Shown here: positions 34,575 through 44,554 of the stretch, piece after piece
Layout of the letters: the number at the start of each line of letters is the position of its first letter
Numbering within the stretch: the stretch's first letter is position 1
Assembly (NCBI GenBank): GCA_002501805.1
Contig: DAOI01000008.1
Location: forward strand, 1-64,000
Reading direction: 5' to 3'
DNA: 64,000 bases
Source of the DNA: Euryarchaeota archaeon UBA463
GTDB lineage: Archaea; Thermoplasmatota; Poseidoniia; Poseidoniales; Thalassarchaeaceae
Translations under genes and position numbers: made by a program
The notes under the pieces: model-generated
Told to the model about the DNA's origin: nothing
What the model saw: the letters and a program-made list of their open reading frames with translations, nothing else
Databases searched by the model: none

Positions 34575-35987
34575 TCATCTCGAAATCGCGGCTACAGTCG
34601 TTGCCAGTACCACTGTCAGTCTCTTTGCCGAGGGGATGTGGAGCTTTTCGTCGGGACCATGTGCATTGTTTCCGGGCCCAGAGGCCCCTGTGCACAGAAA
34701 CTTGGCTTTTGGGTATCTACTCTGCATCATAGCCATGAATGGAATTGTTCCACCAATCCAAGTTGCTAAAGGGGGTCTACCGGTTAAGTACATAGAAGCC
34801 TCAGTAATGGCCCTCTTTACCTCTCCATCTAGCGGAGGGGAATGAAAACCATTTGCGGACGAGTCAGGCGAGAATGAAACCTCTGCTCCATATGGTGGAT
34901 TTTCCTCTAGGGTTTCCTTCAGAATCGGCTCTAGAGAGTCTGCATCGACTCCAGGGGGTATTCTAAAGCTCAATTTTAGATCGGTATTGGTTCTCAGTAC
35001 ATTTCCAGCCACCTGAACTGATGGTAGACCATCAGCTCCGATGACGCATAGTGAGGGTTGCCAATTCATTCCCAGAATCATGTCTGCAGTATTATCCAAA
35101 ACCGGAAGGAGTGTGTCTACCGTGGGAAGCTGTTGCCAAAGCGAGTCCCCCACCACGTTGGCGAGTGACTCCGCCTTGCTTCTCAGATCATCGGATATGT
35201 CAACATGCATTTCAGGAATCAAAATCTGTCCTGAGTTTGAGTCTTCTACCCTATCTAACAGTGCCCTAGCTATCCTAAATGAAGATGGAATAGATCCTCC
35301 GGAAGTACCCGAGTGGATTCCCTCATGTGAAACCTTGATTGAAAGAGTACCCGAGATAAGGCCCCTTAGTGCCTCTGTAATCCAGATATGATCATAGTCA
35401 GGACCACCACTATCCATTACTACAATCATATCGGGCTCTCCTAAATCTTCCTGCAGAGCCTCGAGATAAGGAGGTAGATCATAGGATCCTGATTCTTCAC
35501 AGGTTTCGATTAAGAAGGAGCATTTTGGATGAGGAATATTGGAGTTCTGAAGAATCTTCAGAGCAGCTACGCATAGGTACCCCCCATATCCGTCGTCGAT
35601 ACTGCCCCTACCGAAGAGCCAGGGATCCCTCCTGACAGATTTCAAAGGACCGAGTCCCTCGGACCACAGTTCTGGCTTGGAGGGTTGCTTATCCAGATGA
35701 GAGTAGAAGATAATCTCACCCGGTCCTGTCCCCTCGACAGTGATAAGCAGGACTGGAGACCTGTCTTCGATCCTGTGAACTGAGTAGGTCATTCCATTCA
35801 GATTCTGGGTTTCAACCCACTTACAGAATAGATCAATTGTGGCGTCAAGCTCCCCTAGCTTACGCCAATCTGGTTCGAACAGTGGAGAGAGGGCCTTGAT
35901 GGATATGAATTCACTGAGGCTGGGGATAATTGAGTTCTCCCATATATCATCACTCATAGTCAGAAGCCGGTCCATGTCGTGTTCCAT
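34575..35987 (-). CDS. M20-family metallopeptidase (dipeptidase type)
   Basis: Zinc-dependent peptidase of the M20/CPG2-like family. Metal and catalytic residues are visible in FYSHLDKQP (first His), GRGSIDDGYGGYL (bridging Asp), IETCEESGSYD (catalytic Glu-Glu) and VVMDSGGP. The last His is in NNAHGPDEKLH. A dimerisation domain is inserted near 190-310 (SVKVSHEGIHSG-like: LSIKVSHEGIHSGTSGG). About 470 residues is normal. The ATG at 35987 is chosen; the longest frame begins with TTG at 36011. It follows the AddA-like gene by about 60 bases on the same strand. Substrates are probably short peptides. Confidence 0.88.
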   Translation of the reverse strand: MEHDMDRLLTMSDDIWENSIIPSLSEFISIKALSPLFEPDWRKLGELDATIDLFCKWVETQNLNGMTYSVHRIEDRSPVLLITVEGTGPGEIIFYSHLDKQPSKPELWSEGLGPLKSVRRDPWLFGRGSIDDGYGGYLCVAALKILQNSNIPHPKCSFLIETCEESGSYDLPPYLEALQEDLGEPDMIVVMDSGGPDYDHIWITEALRGLISGTLSIKVSHEGIHSGTSGGSIPSSFRIARALLDRVEDSNSGQILIPEMHVDISDDLRSKAESLANVVGDSLWQQLPTVDTLLPVLDNTADMILGMNWQPSLCVIGADGLPSVQVAGNVLRTNTDLKLSFRIPPGVDADSLEPILKETLEENPPYGAEVSFSPDSSANGFHSPPLDGEVKRAITEASMYLTGRPPLATWIGGTIPFMAMMQSRYPKAKFLCTGASGPGNNAHGPDEKLHIPSAKRLTVVLATTVAAISR

Positions 35988-36045
35988 GTGTATTGGTATG
36001 CAATGTAGCAAATGGATTCTTCTGTCCAGCGTTATTAGAAATATG

Positions 36046-39000
36046 CTAAGTGCAGGTCGAGCAAGTACAAGGATACCGAGTAATTGGGGCTTCTGATAAG
36101 AGTGCCATTTCCGTCACGGTATTCATGGCGATCTCTAACTTTTGAAGTGCCTCTAGGAACATGTCTTCCGGGTATTCAACGATTCTACCAGTTATGCCAA
36201 CTAATATTGCTGGCCTTAGGACCTCTCTGTAAGGTAGCCCTCTGTTCTTCCTCTCATCCTCGATAGACTTCAAAGACGAGTAATACAGTGTCAACTGCAT
36301 CGCGTGGTGTTCGAGAATATCCATCTCCGATTGAGATACTGGATTGATAGAATCGTTGCCCAATGACGATATTAGGCCTTCGGAATCAAAATCAGAGATA
36401 CTCATTGCCTCCTCGGTCTTCAGATCTATGGGCCTGACGAAACTCCCTTCCTCAGAGGTAGTGCAAAGTACCAGATCTATCACCCCATCCATCTCTAAAG
36501 AAGCGTGGTCGATGTATGAGAGGGGCTCTATTCCATCGGGAGACCATCTCCCTCTCGTAATCCCCCCAGGGTCTACAGTCCTGGCGATATGGAATGGCAT
36601 CTCAGTTCGTAAGCCATCTACTAAATGACCATCGACTGAGGTACCAGAGCATAGTTCCCCCAGAGGTCCCTTTCTAATTCTTTCAAGTATTGTCCTGACT
36701 ATTTTAGAGCACCCTTCCCTATCTGCTTCCAGTGGTAGTATTTCATGGAACACCTGTTCCATAAGTGAGTCATCGGTAAGTCTGTCCGGACTCTTGCTTA
36801 TCCATGAGCTAGGTAGATTCGGAATGATATCACTTGGAGAGCCAGGATTCATCAGCCCTATCTCGAAAATCCTGTGAACCACTTTACCAAGTGTGGCGGC
36901 ATCAATGCCGGATGGCAATGTTTTGTCCTCTGGTTGTCCCGAGTGATACTCTGAGCTCTTTGCCGGGCTACCTCCCCTTGTCTCGAGCCAGTATCTCCTA
37001 GGACATTCATTGTATACCGTCAGATTGTGAGGAGCGATCCTAACTCTGTTGCCCCTATCATTTCTGGAAGTAGTATTTGGTGCGGGAAGGAGGGAGGCTG
37101 ATTCAGAAGACGCTTGATTGGTTCTCTCGATCTTTTGCAGGGGTGTCAGGACTGTTCTGGTCGTCTTATTTGTCGTTTCAAAGCACATCGGATGATGCAA
37201 TATGGTTATGCCATGGAGATTATTTGATCCTAGCATTCCTGAGGTTGATGCTAATAGTGGATCTATCTCCCTGATACCTTCGTTAGTAACTGTTGGAGGA
37301 GATTGAGATTGTGAGTCTTCTGAAGAAAGCCAATGAGATGATTCCTCCCCTCTCTTCCACGAACCCTGTCTAAGAGATTCTAGCCACATTTCTCCGAGTT
37401 GGGGAACTGATTTTCCATAAGACCAAGAAAAAGTGATCCCCTTTCCATCCTCCCAATTAGTGTGCTTGGGGGACCCACAAATTATCAGCTTCTCTTCAGC
37501 TCTTGTGGCCGCTACGTAAAGCAACCTCCTTGCTTCGGCATTCCTTCTGGCCAAGTGGACTTTCTTCACGTGTTTCCAGAGTGGGGAAACTGGATCTTTA
37601 GAAGGCCATGGCTTGGGATGGCCCCCGAATAAATCAGGAGTCACAATGAGTCTCTCAGAGGATTCTATTCTGATATTTGTCTGCCTTCCGGAGAATACAT
37701 CTGCTAGGATTACTACCTTAGATTCTAGGCCCTTTGATCCATGGATTGTCATAACTCTGACAGCGTCTGAGTCGGGCACATTCACTGCCTCTGTACTGTT
37801 CTTATCTCCCTCTCTTAGTCTACGGACACTGTCCGCAATTACCTTGCAGTCACCGCCGAGATCCATAGCCAACGTGCTCACTAGTTGAATAAACTGCTCG
37901 GCATCCTGCCTTGAGGTATTGTCTGGGTAGGCCATCAGTAGGTCTGATCTATCCAATGTCTCGTTGAGAGCTTCGACTAGTCTGCTAGACTTGGAGAGGA
38001 TCTCCCATCTTTTTATCATCTCTTTATGCCTGTCATTTACTGTGAAATCTCGTAATCTAGCTAGCATATCTTCCCCTCTGGATGAGTCCCCAATGAATCT
38101 CTGTAGTTGTTTGTCATCGAGTCCTATTAGTGGAGACCTTGCTACCCATGCGGCGTGATGGGGAGAGTCGGGCCTTGCCAATAGCTGCAATAGGCCATCG
38201 AGGGCATGTACGGTCGGACGTTGTAGGAGGCTTCCTTCCCTGTCGGCCTGAGCAGGGACACCAACAACTGAGAGCTCTCTCATTATGCTGTCCCTCAGCT
38301 TACTCCTGCTTGGAAGGAGAATCATGATGTCACTCGGAGCGATTGGCTCTTCTGCCGGTAGCTCGCTCCACTTTCCTGACGATGAGAGAACCCTTATTGG
38401 CTCTCCTTTGATCAAATTTCTGGCCCTCAGTGCGATTAGCATCGCCTGCCTTTCGATCGAGTTCGGCTTTCCGAATCCGAACGAGTCTATGGGGGCAGTG
38501 AGATCTTCTGGGGAATCATCATCCCCGCCGTTTAGTACAGGGCATATCCATTCAATCGATCCAGACGAGTCTGAGTTTTCCTCAGACGGACGCAGGGGTT
38601 GTGATGTAGCGTAGAAGTCTCCTCTTGGGAAATCTTTGTGCCTGTCTGAAAACACATCATCCCACCAGTGATTCATTGCTTCTAATAGCCCTCCCTTGGT
38701 ACGATAGTTAACATTTAGTCGGATCAACCCGTTCCTCCTTCTATCGATTTCCTCGGGCTCTGGGATACGTCCTCTATCTGGAAGATCGAAAGGAACCCAT
38801 GGTGTCGTATCAATTCCAGATAAGTGTGTCAGTGTCTTTGCCTGTTTGATTCCAACTAGATGTGCATTTCTTGGATCCCTGCTACTGTCGATCTTCCTTA
38901 GTGTGGGCTTTTGTCGTAATAACGGGATGCTGGAGAATTCATGTTGATTTATCGCCATCAGTGTTCTAGCATATTCAAGGAATCCGACCACTTCAGCCTG

Positions 39001-40908
39001 TCTGAAAGCATAGATGCTCTGCTTGACATCGCCAACGTAGCATACAGTGGGTTGCCATGGCGTATCGGGGGTTGGAATCTCTCCCTCCAGGACAGTCCTC
39101 TCCCCCCAGAGTCTGGAAAGAAGCCTCCATTGGAGAGGAGAGTTATCCTGTGCCTCGTCAATTATGAATGCCCTGAATCTCCTTCGAATGGTCCTGAGAA
39201 GATCGTATCTCCTTTCCAGATCTGATCTTATGGCTGTCAATTCGGATATTGATTCTCCTGCTAACTTTGGATTATTCTCTAATGTGGATATCTGCTTTAA
39301 CGCGGCCAGTATATGATCGTCTCTCCAAGGTTCATCGCCTATGGAATCTAGTTCTCTAATTACCTCTTGGGGGTAGTATTTACGACACACTTCTGGACAT
39401 TTGGAAAGCAGAAGGTCGCTTGCCAGGGCCTGTATATCATCGAAATCGTGGACCTCTTCTCTTTCCTTCATCCTTCTCAGAATCCCTTTGAATCCTAGAT
39501 GTGCTAACCTGAGATCATCCAGATTCCTAGCTTCTGCTTCTATGGTGAAGTAGTATCTCTCTGATTTTTCTCCTTGAGGAAGCCTATCTGGGATGGTGTC
39601 TGGTAGTGGGGACAGGGATTTCCCACGAGATAGAGGTGAGCAAGGAGGGGATGCCGAGTCTAGTAGCATTGCAATCTGAGCAAAATGGAGAGTCAGGGAA
39701 CCAGTAGAGTCAGTCCATGCGTTCCTGATTCTATCTATTTCCAAGTTGAGTGCTTCTTTGGTAGATTCCTTGGTGTGCTTGTCCTTTATTGCGCTCCAAG
39801 ACTTAACGCCCCTCGGCCAGTGGCTGTCATCAGGAATATTTTGTCTGGGAAATATGGTTGGAGCCCCAGATTGAACTGTTGATGCACTGGTGGTGCAATC
39901 GAGATGGTGCGCAAGCCATACTAATTGTTCCCATGTATCGGAAGGAATCTGTTGATTTAGTGCTAATAGACAGGCCATTCTCGATTCTTGGGGAATGCCC
40001 CCGGCGACCATTTCGGGAGATCCAAGGATGATGTCACAGTATCTCTCACTGCCTTCATTTATCTTCGAACACATTGACTCAACTAGGTGCCTATCAATTG
40101 TAGATAGGATTCTTTCCCTGAGTAGTAGGGGGTCTACATGGCCGTTCTTGTCAGTTATTCTCCTAAGTCCTTCCTCGATGAAGACGGATTTCTTAACAAG
40201 ACCGCTGAGTAGCCTAGCTGCGGTCTTCCTACCAGAGTATCTCCTGGCTATTCTCTCTCTGGCCTCGAGGACATCTAACGCTATCTCTGCTGGAATGCCC
40301 GCATCGACTGCATCTCCAAGACCGGAGATTGAGCTTGGAAGCCTCCAAAGTGTATCGAGGGCGTCTTCGATAAGTAGTATCCTGCTTGCATCGGAAATAT
40401 TCTCCCTGCTGAGAGCATCTCCTAGGAATCCTCTGTAAGGAGAGACTAATTGATTGAAGAAGGAGTCTATGGTCCCTATTGGGGCGTCCTCTAGAAGGGT
40501 TAGAAGCTGCTCTGGAAGGCCGGGATGGGTTACTCTTGGGTCGGCTCTATTCTGTTCGGAGACCGAGGAGGAGCCCATTCTCAGTTTCATTATCTCATCC
40601 CTCAACCTATGCCTCATCTCATCTGCCGCCTTGTTGGTGAATGTTAGTAGGACGACCTCTCCTGGAAGAAGCCCGGGGTGGTTCTCGGGAGCCACCGTCT
40701 CCGAAGAGGGAGAAATTAGGACCCCTCCTCTAAGTGGAGGGGGCCTTTCTGGGACTGGGAGTATTCTAGTGGCCCTTTGATCGCCACAAAGATAGTGCTC
40801 AATCACTCTGTCAATGATGGTCTTGGTCTTTCCTGTCCCGGCTCCAGCATCGATTACAATATGAGAATCCAAGTTTAGCGCAAGTCGCTGAGCAGTATTG
40901 GGAATCAT
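36046..40908 (-). CDS. addA: AddA-like UvrD-family helicase-nuclease
   Basis: Large SF1 helicase fused to a PD-(D/E)XK nuclease, as in bacterial AddA/RecB. Walker A is AGAGTGKT (21-28), motif Ia LLTFTNKAADEMR, Walker B FIIDEAQDNS and motif III YVGDVKQSIYAFRQ. Motif V is VMTIHGSKGLESKVVILAD and motif VI LLYVAATRAEEKL. In the C-terminal 170 residues GVIDLV and PIDLK provide the nuclease acidic residues and lysine, with QLTLYY after them. The helicase is intact. The C-terminus ends in PCTCSTCT (Cys 1614, 1616, 1619), a possible metal site. The ATG overlaps the addB-like stop by one base. The likely role is end resection in double-strand break repair. Confidence 0.85.
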   Translation of the reverse strand: MIPNTAQRLALNLDSHIVIDAGAGTGKTKTIIDRVIEHYLCGDQRATRILPVPERPPPLRGGVLISPSSETVAPENHPGLLPGEVVLLTFTNKAADEMRHRLRDEIMKLRMGSSSVSEQNRADPRVTHPGLPEQLLTLLEDAPIGTIDSFFNQLVSPYRGFLGDALSRENISDASRILLIEDALDTLWRLPSSISGLGDAVDAGIPAEIALDVLEARERIARRYSGRKTAARLLSGLVKKSVFIEEGLRRITDKNGHVDPLLLRERILSTIDRHLVESMCSKINEGSERYCDIILGSPEMVAGGIPQESRMACLLALNQQIPSDTWEQLVWLAHHLDCTTSASTVQSGAPTIFPRQNIPDDSHWPRGVKSWSAIKDKHTKESTKEALNLEIDRIRNAWTDSTGSLTLHFAQIAMLLDSASPPCSPLSRGKSLSPLPDTIPDRLPQGEKSERYYFTIEAEARNLDDLRLAHLGFKGILRRMKEREEVHDFDDIQALASDLLLSKCPEVCRKYYPQEVIRELDSIGDEPWRDDHILAALKQISTLENNPKLAGESISELTAIRSDLERRYDLLRTIRRRFRAFIIDEAQDNSPLQWRLLSRLWGERTVLEGEIPTPDTPWQPTVCYVGDVKQSIYAFRQAEVVGFLEYARTLMAINQHEFSSIPLLRQKPTLRKIDSSRDPRNAHLVGIKQAKTLTHLSGIDTTPWVPFDLPDRGRIPEPEEIDRRRNGLIRLNVNYRTKGGLLEAMNHWWDDVFSDRHKDFPRGDFYATSQPLRPSEENSDSSGSIEWICPVLNGGDDDSPEDLTAPIDSFGFGKPNSIERQAMLIALRARNLIKGEPIRVLSSSGKWSELPAEEPIAPSDIMILLPSRSKLRDSIMRELSVVGVPAQADREGSLLQRPTVHALDGLLQLLARPDSPHHAAWVARSPLIGLDDKQLQRFIGDSSRGEDMLARLRDFTVNDRHKEMIKRWEILSKSSRLVEALNETLDRSDLLMAYPDNTSRQDAEQFIQLVSTLAMDLGGDCKVIADSVRRLREGDKNSTEAVNVPDSDAVRVMTIHGSKGLESKVVILADVFSGRQTNIRIESSERLIVTPDLFGGHPKPWPSKDPVSPLWKHVKKVHLARRNAEARRLLYVAATRAEEKLIICGSPKHTNWEDGKGITFSWSYGKSVPQLGEMWLESLRQGSWKRGEESSHWLSSEDSQSQSPPTVTNEGIREIDPLLASTSGMLGSNNLHGITILHHPMCFETTNKTTRTVLTPLQKIERTNQASSESASLLPAPNTTSRNDRGNRVRIAPHNLTVYNECPRRYWLETRGGSPAKSSEYHSGQPEDKTLPSGIDAATLGKVVHRIFEIGLMNPGSPSDIIPNLPSSWISKSPDRLTDDSLMEQVFHEILPLEADREGCSKIVRTILERIRKGPLGELCSGTSVDGHLVDGLRTEMPFHIARTVDPGGITRGRWSPDGIEPLSYIDHASLEMDGVIDLVLCTTSEEGSFVRPIDLKTEEAMSISDFDSEGLISSLGNDSINPVSQSEMDILEHHAMQLTLYYSSLKSIEDERKNRGLPYREVLRPAILVGITGRIVEYPEDMFLEALQKLEIAMNTVTEMALLSEAPITRYPCTCSTCT

Positions 40909-43900
40909 CAGTAGTCATCCTCCATTTTGACTGCGCATATACTACTCACCGGGCAGTATCTGCATGCTGATTTGGATGGAGTTGGGTGTACTCTGCCTTC
41001 CACGGCCCCATGAGCAACCCCTAATGCAACTGAAAGTCGCTGGGCCATCCATGCTCTGAAGGGATCGCTCTTGGGATCGGTTGATTCGTCTGGGAATCTA
41101 TGCAATCTGCTGGTCAGAGAAGTGGTCGTGCCTACTGACAGTGATTCTAATTCTGATCGATGGTTGCCTGAAGGCTCAACGAGATGTTCTGTAGAATGGC
41201 CAATGGTTGAGATACCAGCCCCTACAACCAAGTCTCCTGGGTGGTTGATCTCCCATGCTCTGGAATAAATTGCTAGTTGAAGTTCGTTGAGAAGGCCTTC
41301 CTTATTCCTATCTGAAGGCTTTTTCTCTGAGGTCTTCAAATCTCTGATAATTACTCTTCTACGAGGTTTCCAATCATTCGTTTCGAAGAGTCTTAGTGGA
41401 GCTATCTCATTTGATCCGCCATCGTCTAGCCATTCATTGCCTTCTTTATCGAATGGAATTATATCTACCCTGTCTATCTTCCCATTGATCATTATGGAAG
41501 GCAATTCTATCTGATTCGGACTGGTTTCATTTTGATTCAGAGAAATTTCTGAACCTGTCTCTGAACCATTAGAAATTTCCCATTCCAAAGCAATGGGCAT
41601 TGAGTCTGAAAGTTGCATTTCTGATCTTATCATAGCTCCTATTCTACCTCCTAGCGGAGCTTTGACTGGGTTGGCTAGCCAATCTTTCCATTCACTGTGT
41701 GACATTCCGGTGAGCATTCTGAGTCTGAAGGTGGAAACACCATCGGATCGTTCCAGCCATGGTGCAAGTTTGTCGAGGATTTCGAGGGCTTTCTGCATAA
41801 TCTCTTGCTCTTCTAATCCCGAATCGGCTAGATTGGTAGGAAAATGCCCATCTAGAGCTCCTGATATGTCCCTTTCCACTTGCTCTTGCATGCCTAGGAC
41901 CTCACAAATAAGATCGTGATGTACCTGGTGAAGGAGGTCCCCATGGATTCTCGGATCAAGATCTTCGCTCTGTGTCTCTTCGTCTCTAATTCTGAGTCCT
42001 CTGGATAGCCATCCTCTTCGAGGGCATTTAGCCCATTCTTGTAGCCTGCTTGGCGACCATAGTTGTATTTCTTGATTGGCGCCATCTGAGTGGCCATGTC
42101 TGCTATCCGATACGACTGACCCGGACGGTAGTGGAGTAAATGGCCGGGGGTCAATGGTTACGGAGTTCTTTCCGTCGCTACTGGTGGCTCCGATGACTGG
42201 CCATCTAGTAGAATTACGAGGATTGTCTACTCCCTCTGGAGTCTTCCTAGTCAAATCGTCGTAGTCGAACAAAATAACCCTGTTTCTATATTCGGCGGGA
42301 AGGTATCCTTCCGAGTCCGCCTTGCTAGGTTGCCTTCTCTCCCTATCCCTCTGAAGCTCTACATCGAGGGGAATGGTAATCGCACTGGGATTAAGGGGAG
42401 GATTGCTTGAATTCTTCATGTTTCGAAGGAGTACTCCATCAAGTTGCTTAATGTCCCTGGGGCCAAGATTCTCCTCGGAGTTTGGATCGAAATGGACTGG
42501 TGGGGTACAGTAATCCAGAATTTCCTCCAAGGGAGGTGCCAGAGGTGTGGACTTATCCAAGCTGGGATCTATCAAAATCACTTTACTACAGCAATTGAGA
42601 ATATGATAGATGTGATGACGGGCCCTAGTGATAGGGACGTCTGGTCTCAGAAGCTCGAACTTGTGTCTCTCCATTTCTCCTATGAAGGGTATTTTCGGCG
42701 ACCTGAGATTCCAAGAGGGTGCTGATGTATTGGCGAGTATAGCTATGTCTGAGTTGCAACCGAGAGCGTCTTTTGGTGCCATGACTTTTAGTCTGGAGCT
42801 GATACCTGATATCGGAACCGGAAGAGAAGCGGTCTTGAGTATAGATGATAGCTCTGATACCCATTCTGAGCCTCCTGTAGGATGAGGCTGTCCGACTGAG
42901 CTTTGCAGTGACCTCAAGGACTCGTGCTCAGTTGTTATTGCATTTATGATGGAAGATATCGGTATTGTGTTTCCATCGAGTGAATCCACTGACATGGCAG
43001 TGTCTATTTGTTGAACAGTTCTAACGAGCCACTCATCCCCGGTAGATGGCGAGTTGGGCACTTCGAGAAGTTTTCCTGAGTGGCATCCAGTGAGAAGTCT
43101 TTGATCGGACAGAAGTGCTCTATCTGTCTTTTCTAGAAGTGGGAGTATTGACGACGCGAGTGCGATCATCCACCACTGAGTTGATTCTCGTGAGGGGCCC
43201 TTTTCGTCTTTCTTGGAGGGCCTGCATAGAGCCTCCATCCATCTCTCTAAAGCTCCTGGACCTCCTAGAATATGCTCTGACCTTGCAATTTGAGAAAGGA
43301 GCTCGATGTCAGGACGAGGCGCTATGCCACTGGTGCTGTCCTCGTTGTGGAAAGGAGAAAACGAGGAGAGTGATTCCTGTACAGCCAACAGTCTTAGCTT
43401 CTCCATTGAGAAAGAATTCGAGCCGTTACCGATGTTAGCCAACTCATGTAACCAGTGACCTAATGGAGAATATGTGATGGGATTCTTTAGTCCCGATATG
43501 GGCAGTCCCAAATCATGTATGATTTTGTTCCATCTGGATTGATTTTCTTCAAATGATGGATCGATGATTAAGACTGTTGAATTCGGTTCCTCGGATAGAA
43601 AGCCTCTGGCAATTGAAATAGAAGCCTCGAAAGACTGTTCCTCTCTATTAACAAAAACCCTGTCGACAGTTGGGGCATCTTTGTGATTGGATATATCGTG
43701 TCTGGGAATCCATTTTGGCAAATCATCTGGATCGGTTATCGGAAAATCATCCACCAGTTGAAACCCGTGAAATCCTAATCTATAACTCCCAGGGTATGTC
43801 AATTGATGAATGGGGCGAATTTTAGAAAGGGCGCTGAGTAGTTCCTGATCTGACTTGTTGATTGGGGAGGCATGATCAAGAATGATAATGCCATCAATAT

Positions 43901-44513
43901 CCAGTAGTGTGAAAGGAGTTTCAACGAGTTCAATACCTTCCAGTATCTTAGAGGTTAGAAAGTCGGGATGAGTACCTCCCGTCTTCGATTCAATGTCTCT
44001 TAGAATCTCTATGAAAGAGTGTATTCCTGGACCGTCCCATGAGTCTGCAGAGGATTCTTTTGACAGGAAAGTGTGTAGCTCTGAGAGAGCGGTGGTCTTC
44101 CCCTCCCCCCAATGCATATTAGGCAGTGGATTGATGAGGGGGAAGGAAAGATTGGATGCTCTTTCTGAGCAGAAATTATGCAGTACCAAGTCAAAGGAAG
44201 GTCCCAAAGAAATCTTTCTCGGAATCCTTAGGTCCGCCATTAGGGAGGACTTGAGTGACTCCAGAGTGTGGTGGAGTGTCCTGTCGAAAGCGAAACCAAT
44301 ATCGCTGAGCATAGACATCTGTTGTCTTCTGCTGTTCTCATTAGCGTATATTGTGAGGATTTTCGAAGGGCCCCCATTGGAAATAGGTCGAGGATCTATT
44401 GCCTGATTGACGAAATGATCGAAGAGCCAGTTCGGAATTGTTCCAACTGGAGTCTCTTCAATTGTAATTGAGTCCTCATTCGACTTCATCGAGTCCCTCC
44501 TAGAATCAGCCAT
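40908..44513 (-). CDS. addB: AddB-like nuclease subunit with iron-sulfur cysteines
   Basis: Partner of the AddA-like protein. The C-terminal PD-(D/E)XK domain has LLHQVHHDL, GKIDRVDIIP (about 1011) and RDLKTSEKK (about 1058). Four Cys flank it as in AddB and Cas4: Cys830 in WAKCPRRGW and Cys1184, 1187, 1193 in CRYCPVSSIC, which should hold a 4Fe-4S cluster. The N-terminal 800 residues are a poorly conserved, apparently inactive helicase region. No good Walker A occurs at the start, although HWGEGKTTAL near residue 133 faintly resembles one. AddB proteins use this region to hold DNA. The call rests on the nuclease, the cysteines and the coupled gene pair. Confidence 0.8.
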   Translation of the reverse strand: MADSRRDSMKSNEDSITIEETPVGTIPNWLFDHFVNQAIDPRPISNGGPSKILTIYANENSRRQQMSMLSDIGFAFDRTLHHTLESLKSSLMADLRIPRKISLGPSFDLVLHNFCSERASNLSFPLINPLPNMHWGEGKTTALSELHTFLSKESSADSWDGPGIHSFIEILRDIESKTGGTHPDFLTSKILEGIELVETPFTLLDIDGIIILDHASPINKSDQELLSALSKIRPIHQLTYPGSYRLGFHGFQLVDDFPITDPDDLPKWIPRHDISNHKDAPTVDRVFVNREEQSFEASISIARGFLSEEPNSTVLIIDPSFEENQSRWNKIIHDLGLPISGLKNPITYSPLGHWLHELANIGNGSNSFSMEKLRLLAVQESLSSFSPFHNEDSTSGIAPRPDIELLSQIARSEHILGGPGALERWMEALCRPSKKDEKGPSRESTQWWMIALASSILPLLEKTDRALLSDQRLLTGCHSGKLLEVPNSPSTGDEWLVRTVQQIDTAMSVDSLDGNTIPISSIINAITTEHESLRSLQSSVGQPHPTGGSEWVSELSSILKTASLPVPISGISSRLKVMAPKDALGCNSDIAILANTSAPSWNLRSPKIPFIGEMERHKFELLRPDVPITRARHHIYHILNCCSKVILIDPSLDKSTPLAPPLEEILDYCTPPVHFDPNSEENLGPRDIKQLDGVLLRNMKNSSNPPLNPSAITIPLDVELQRDRERRQPSKADSEGYLPAEYRNRVILFDYDDLTRKTPEGVDNPRNSTRWPVIGATSSDGKNSVTIDPRPFTPLPSGSVVSDSRHGHSDGANQEIQLWSPSRLQEWAKCPRRGWLSRGLRIRDEETQSEDLDPRIHGDLLHQVHHDLICEVLGMQEQVERDISGALDGHFPTNLADSGLEEQEIMQKALEILDKLAPWLERSDGVSTFRLRMLTGMSHSEWKDWLANPVKAPLGGRIGAMIRSEMQLSDSMPIALEWEISNGSETGSEISLNQNETSPNQIELPSIMINGKIDRVDIIPFDKEGNEWLDDGGSNEIAPLRLFETNDWKPRRRVIIRDLKTSEKKPSDRNKEGLLNELQLAIYSRAWEINHPGDLVVGAGISTIGHSTEHLVEPSGNHRSELESLSVGTTTSLTSRLHRFPDESTDPKSDPFRAWMAQRLSVALGVAHGAVEGRVHPTPSKSACRYCPVSSICAVKMEDDY

Positions 44514-44554
44514 GGACGGCGGGGGTTATTCAACCCAACTGAGAGAAATGGTAT

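Noticed and set aside
40908..44513. Cas4 or a CRISPR-associated nuclease
   Set aside because: The iron-sulfur cysteine pattern is shared with Cas4, but the protein is 1201 residues, coupled to a UvrD-type helicase-nuclease, and no cas genes or arrays are nearby.
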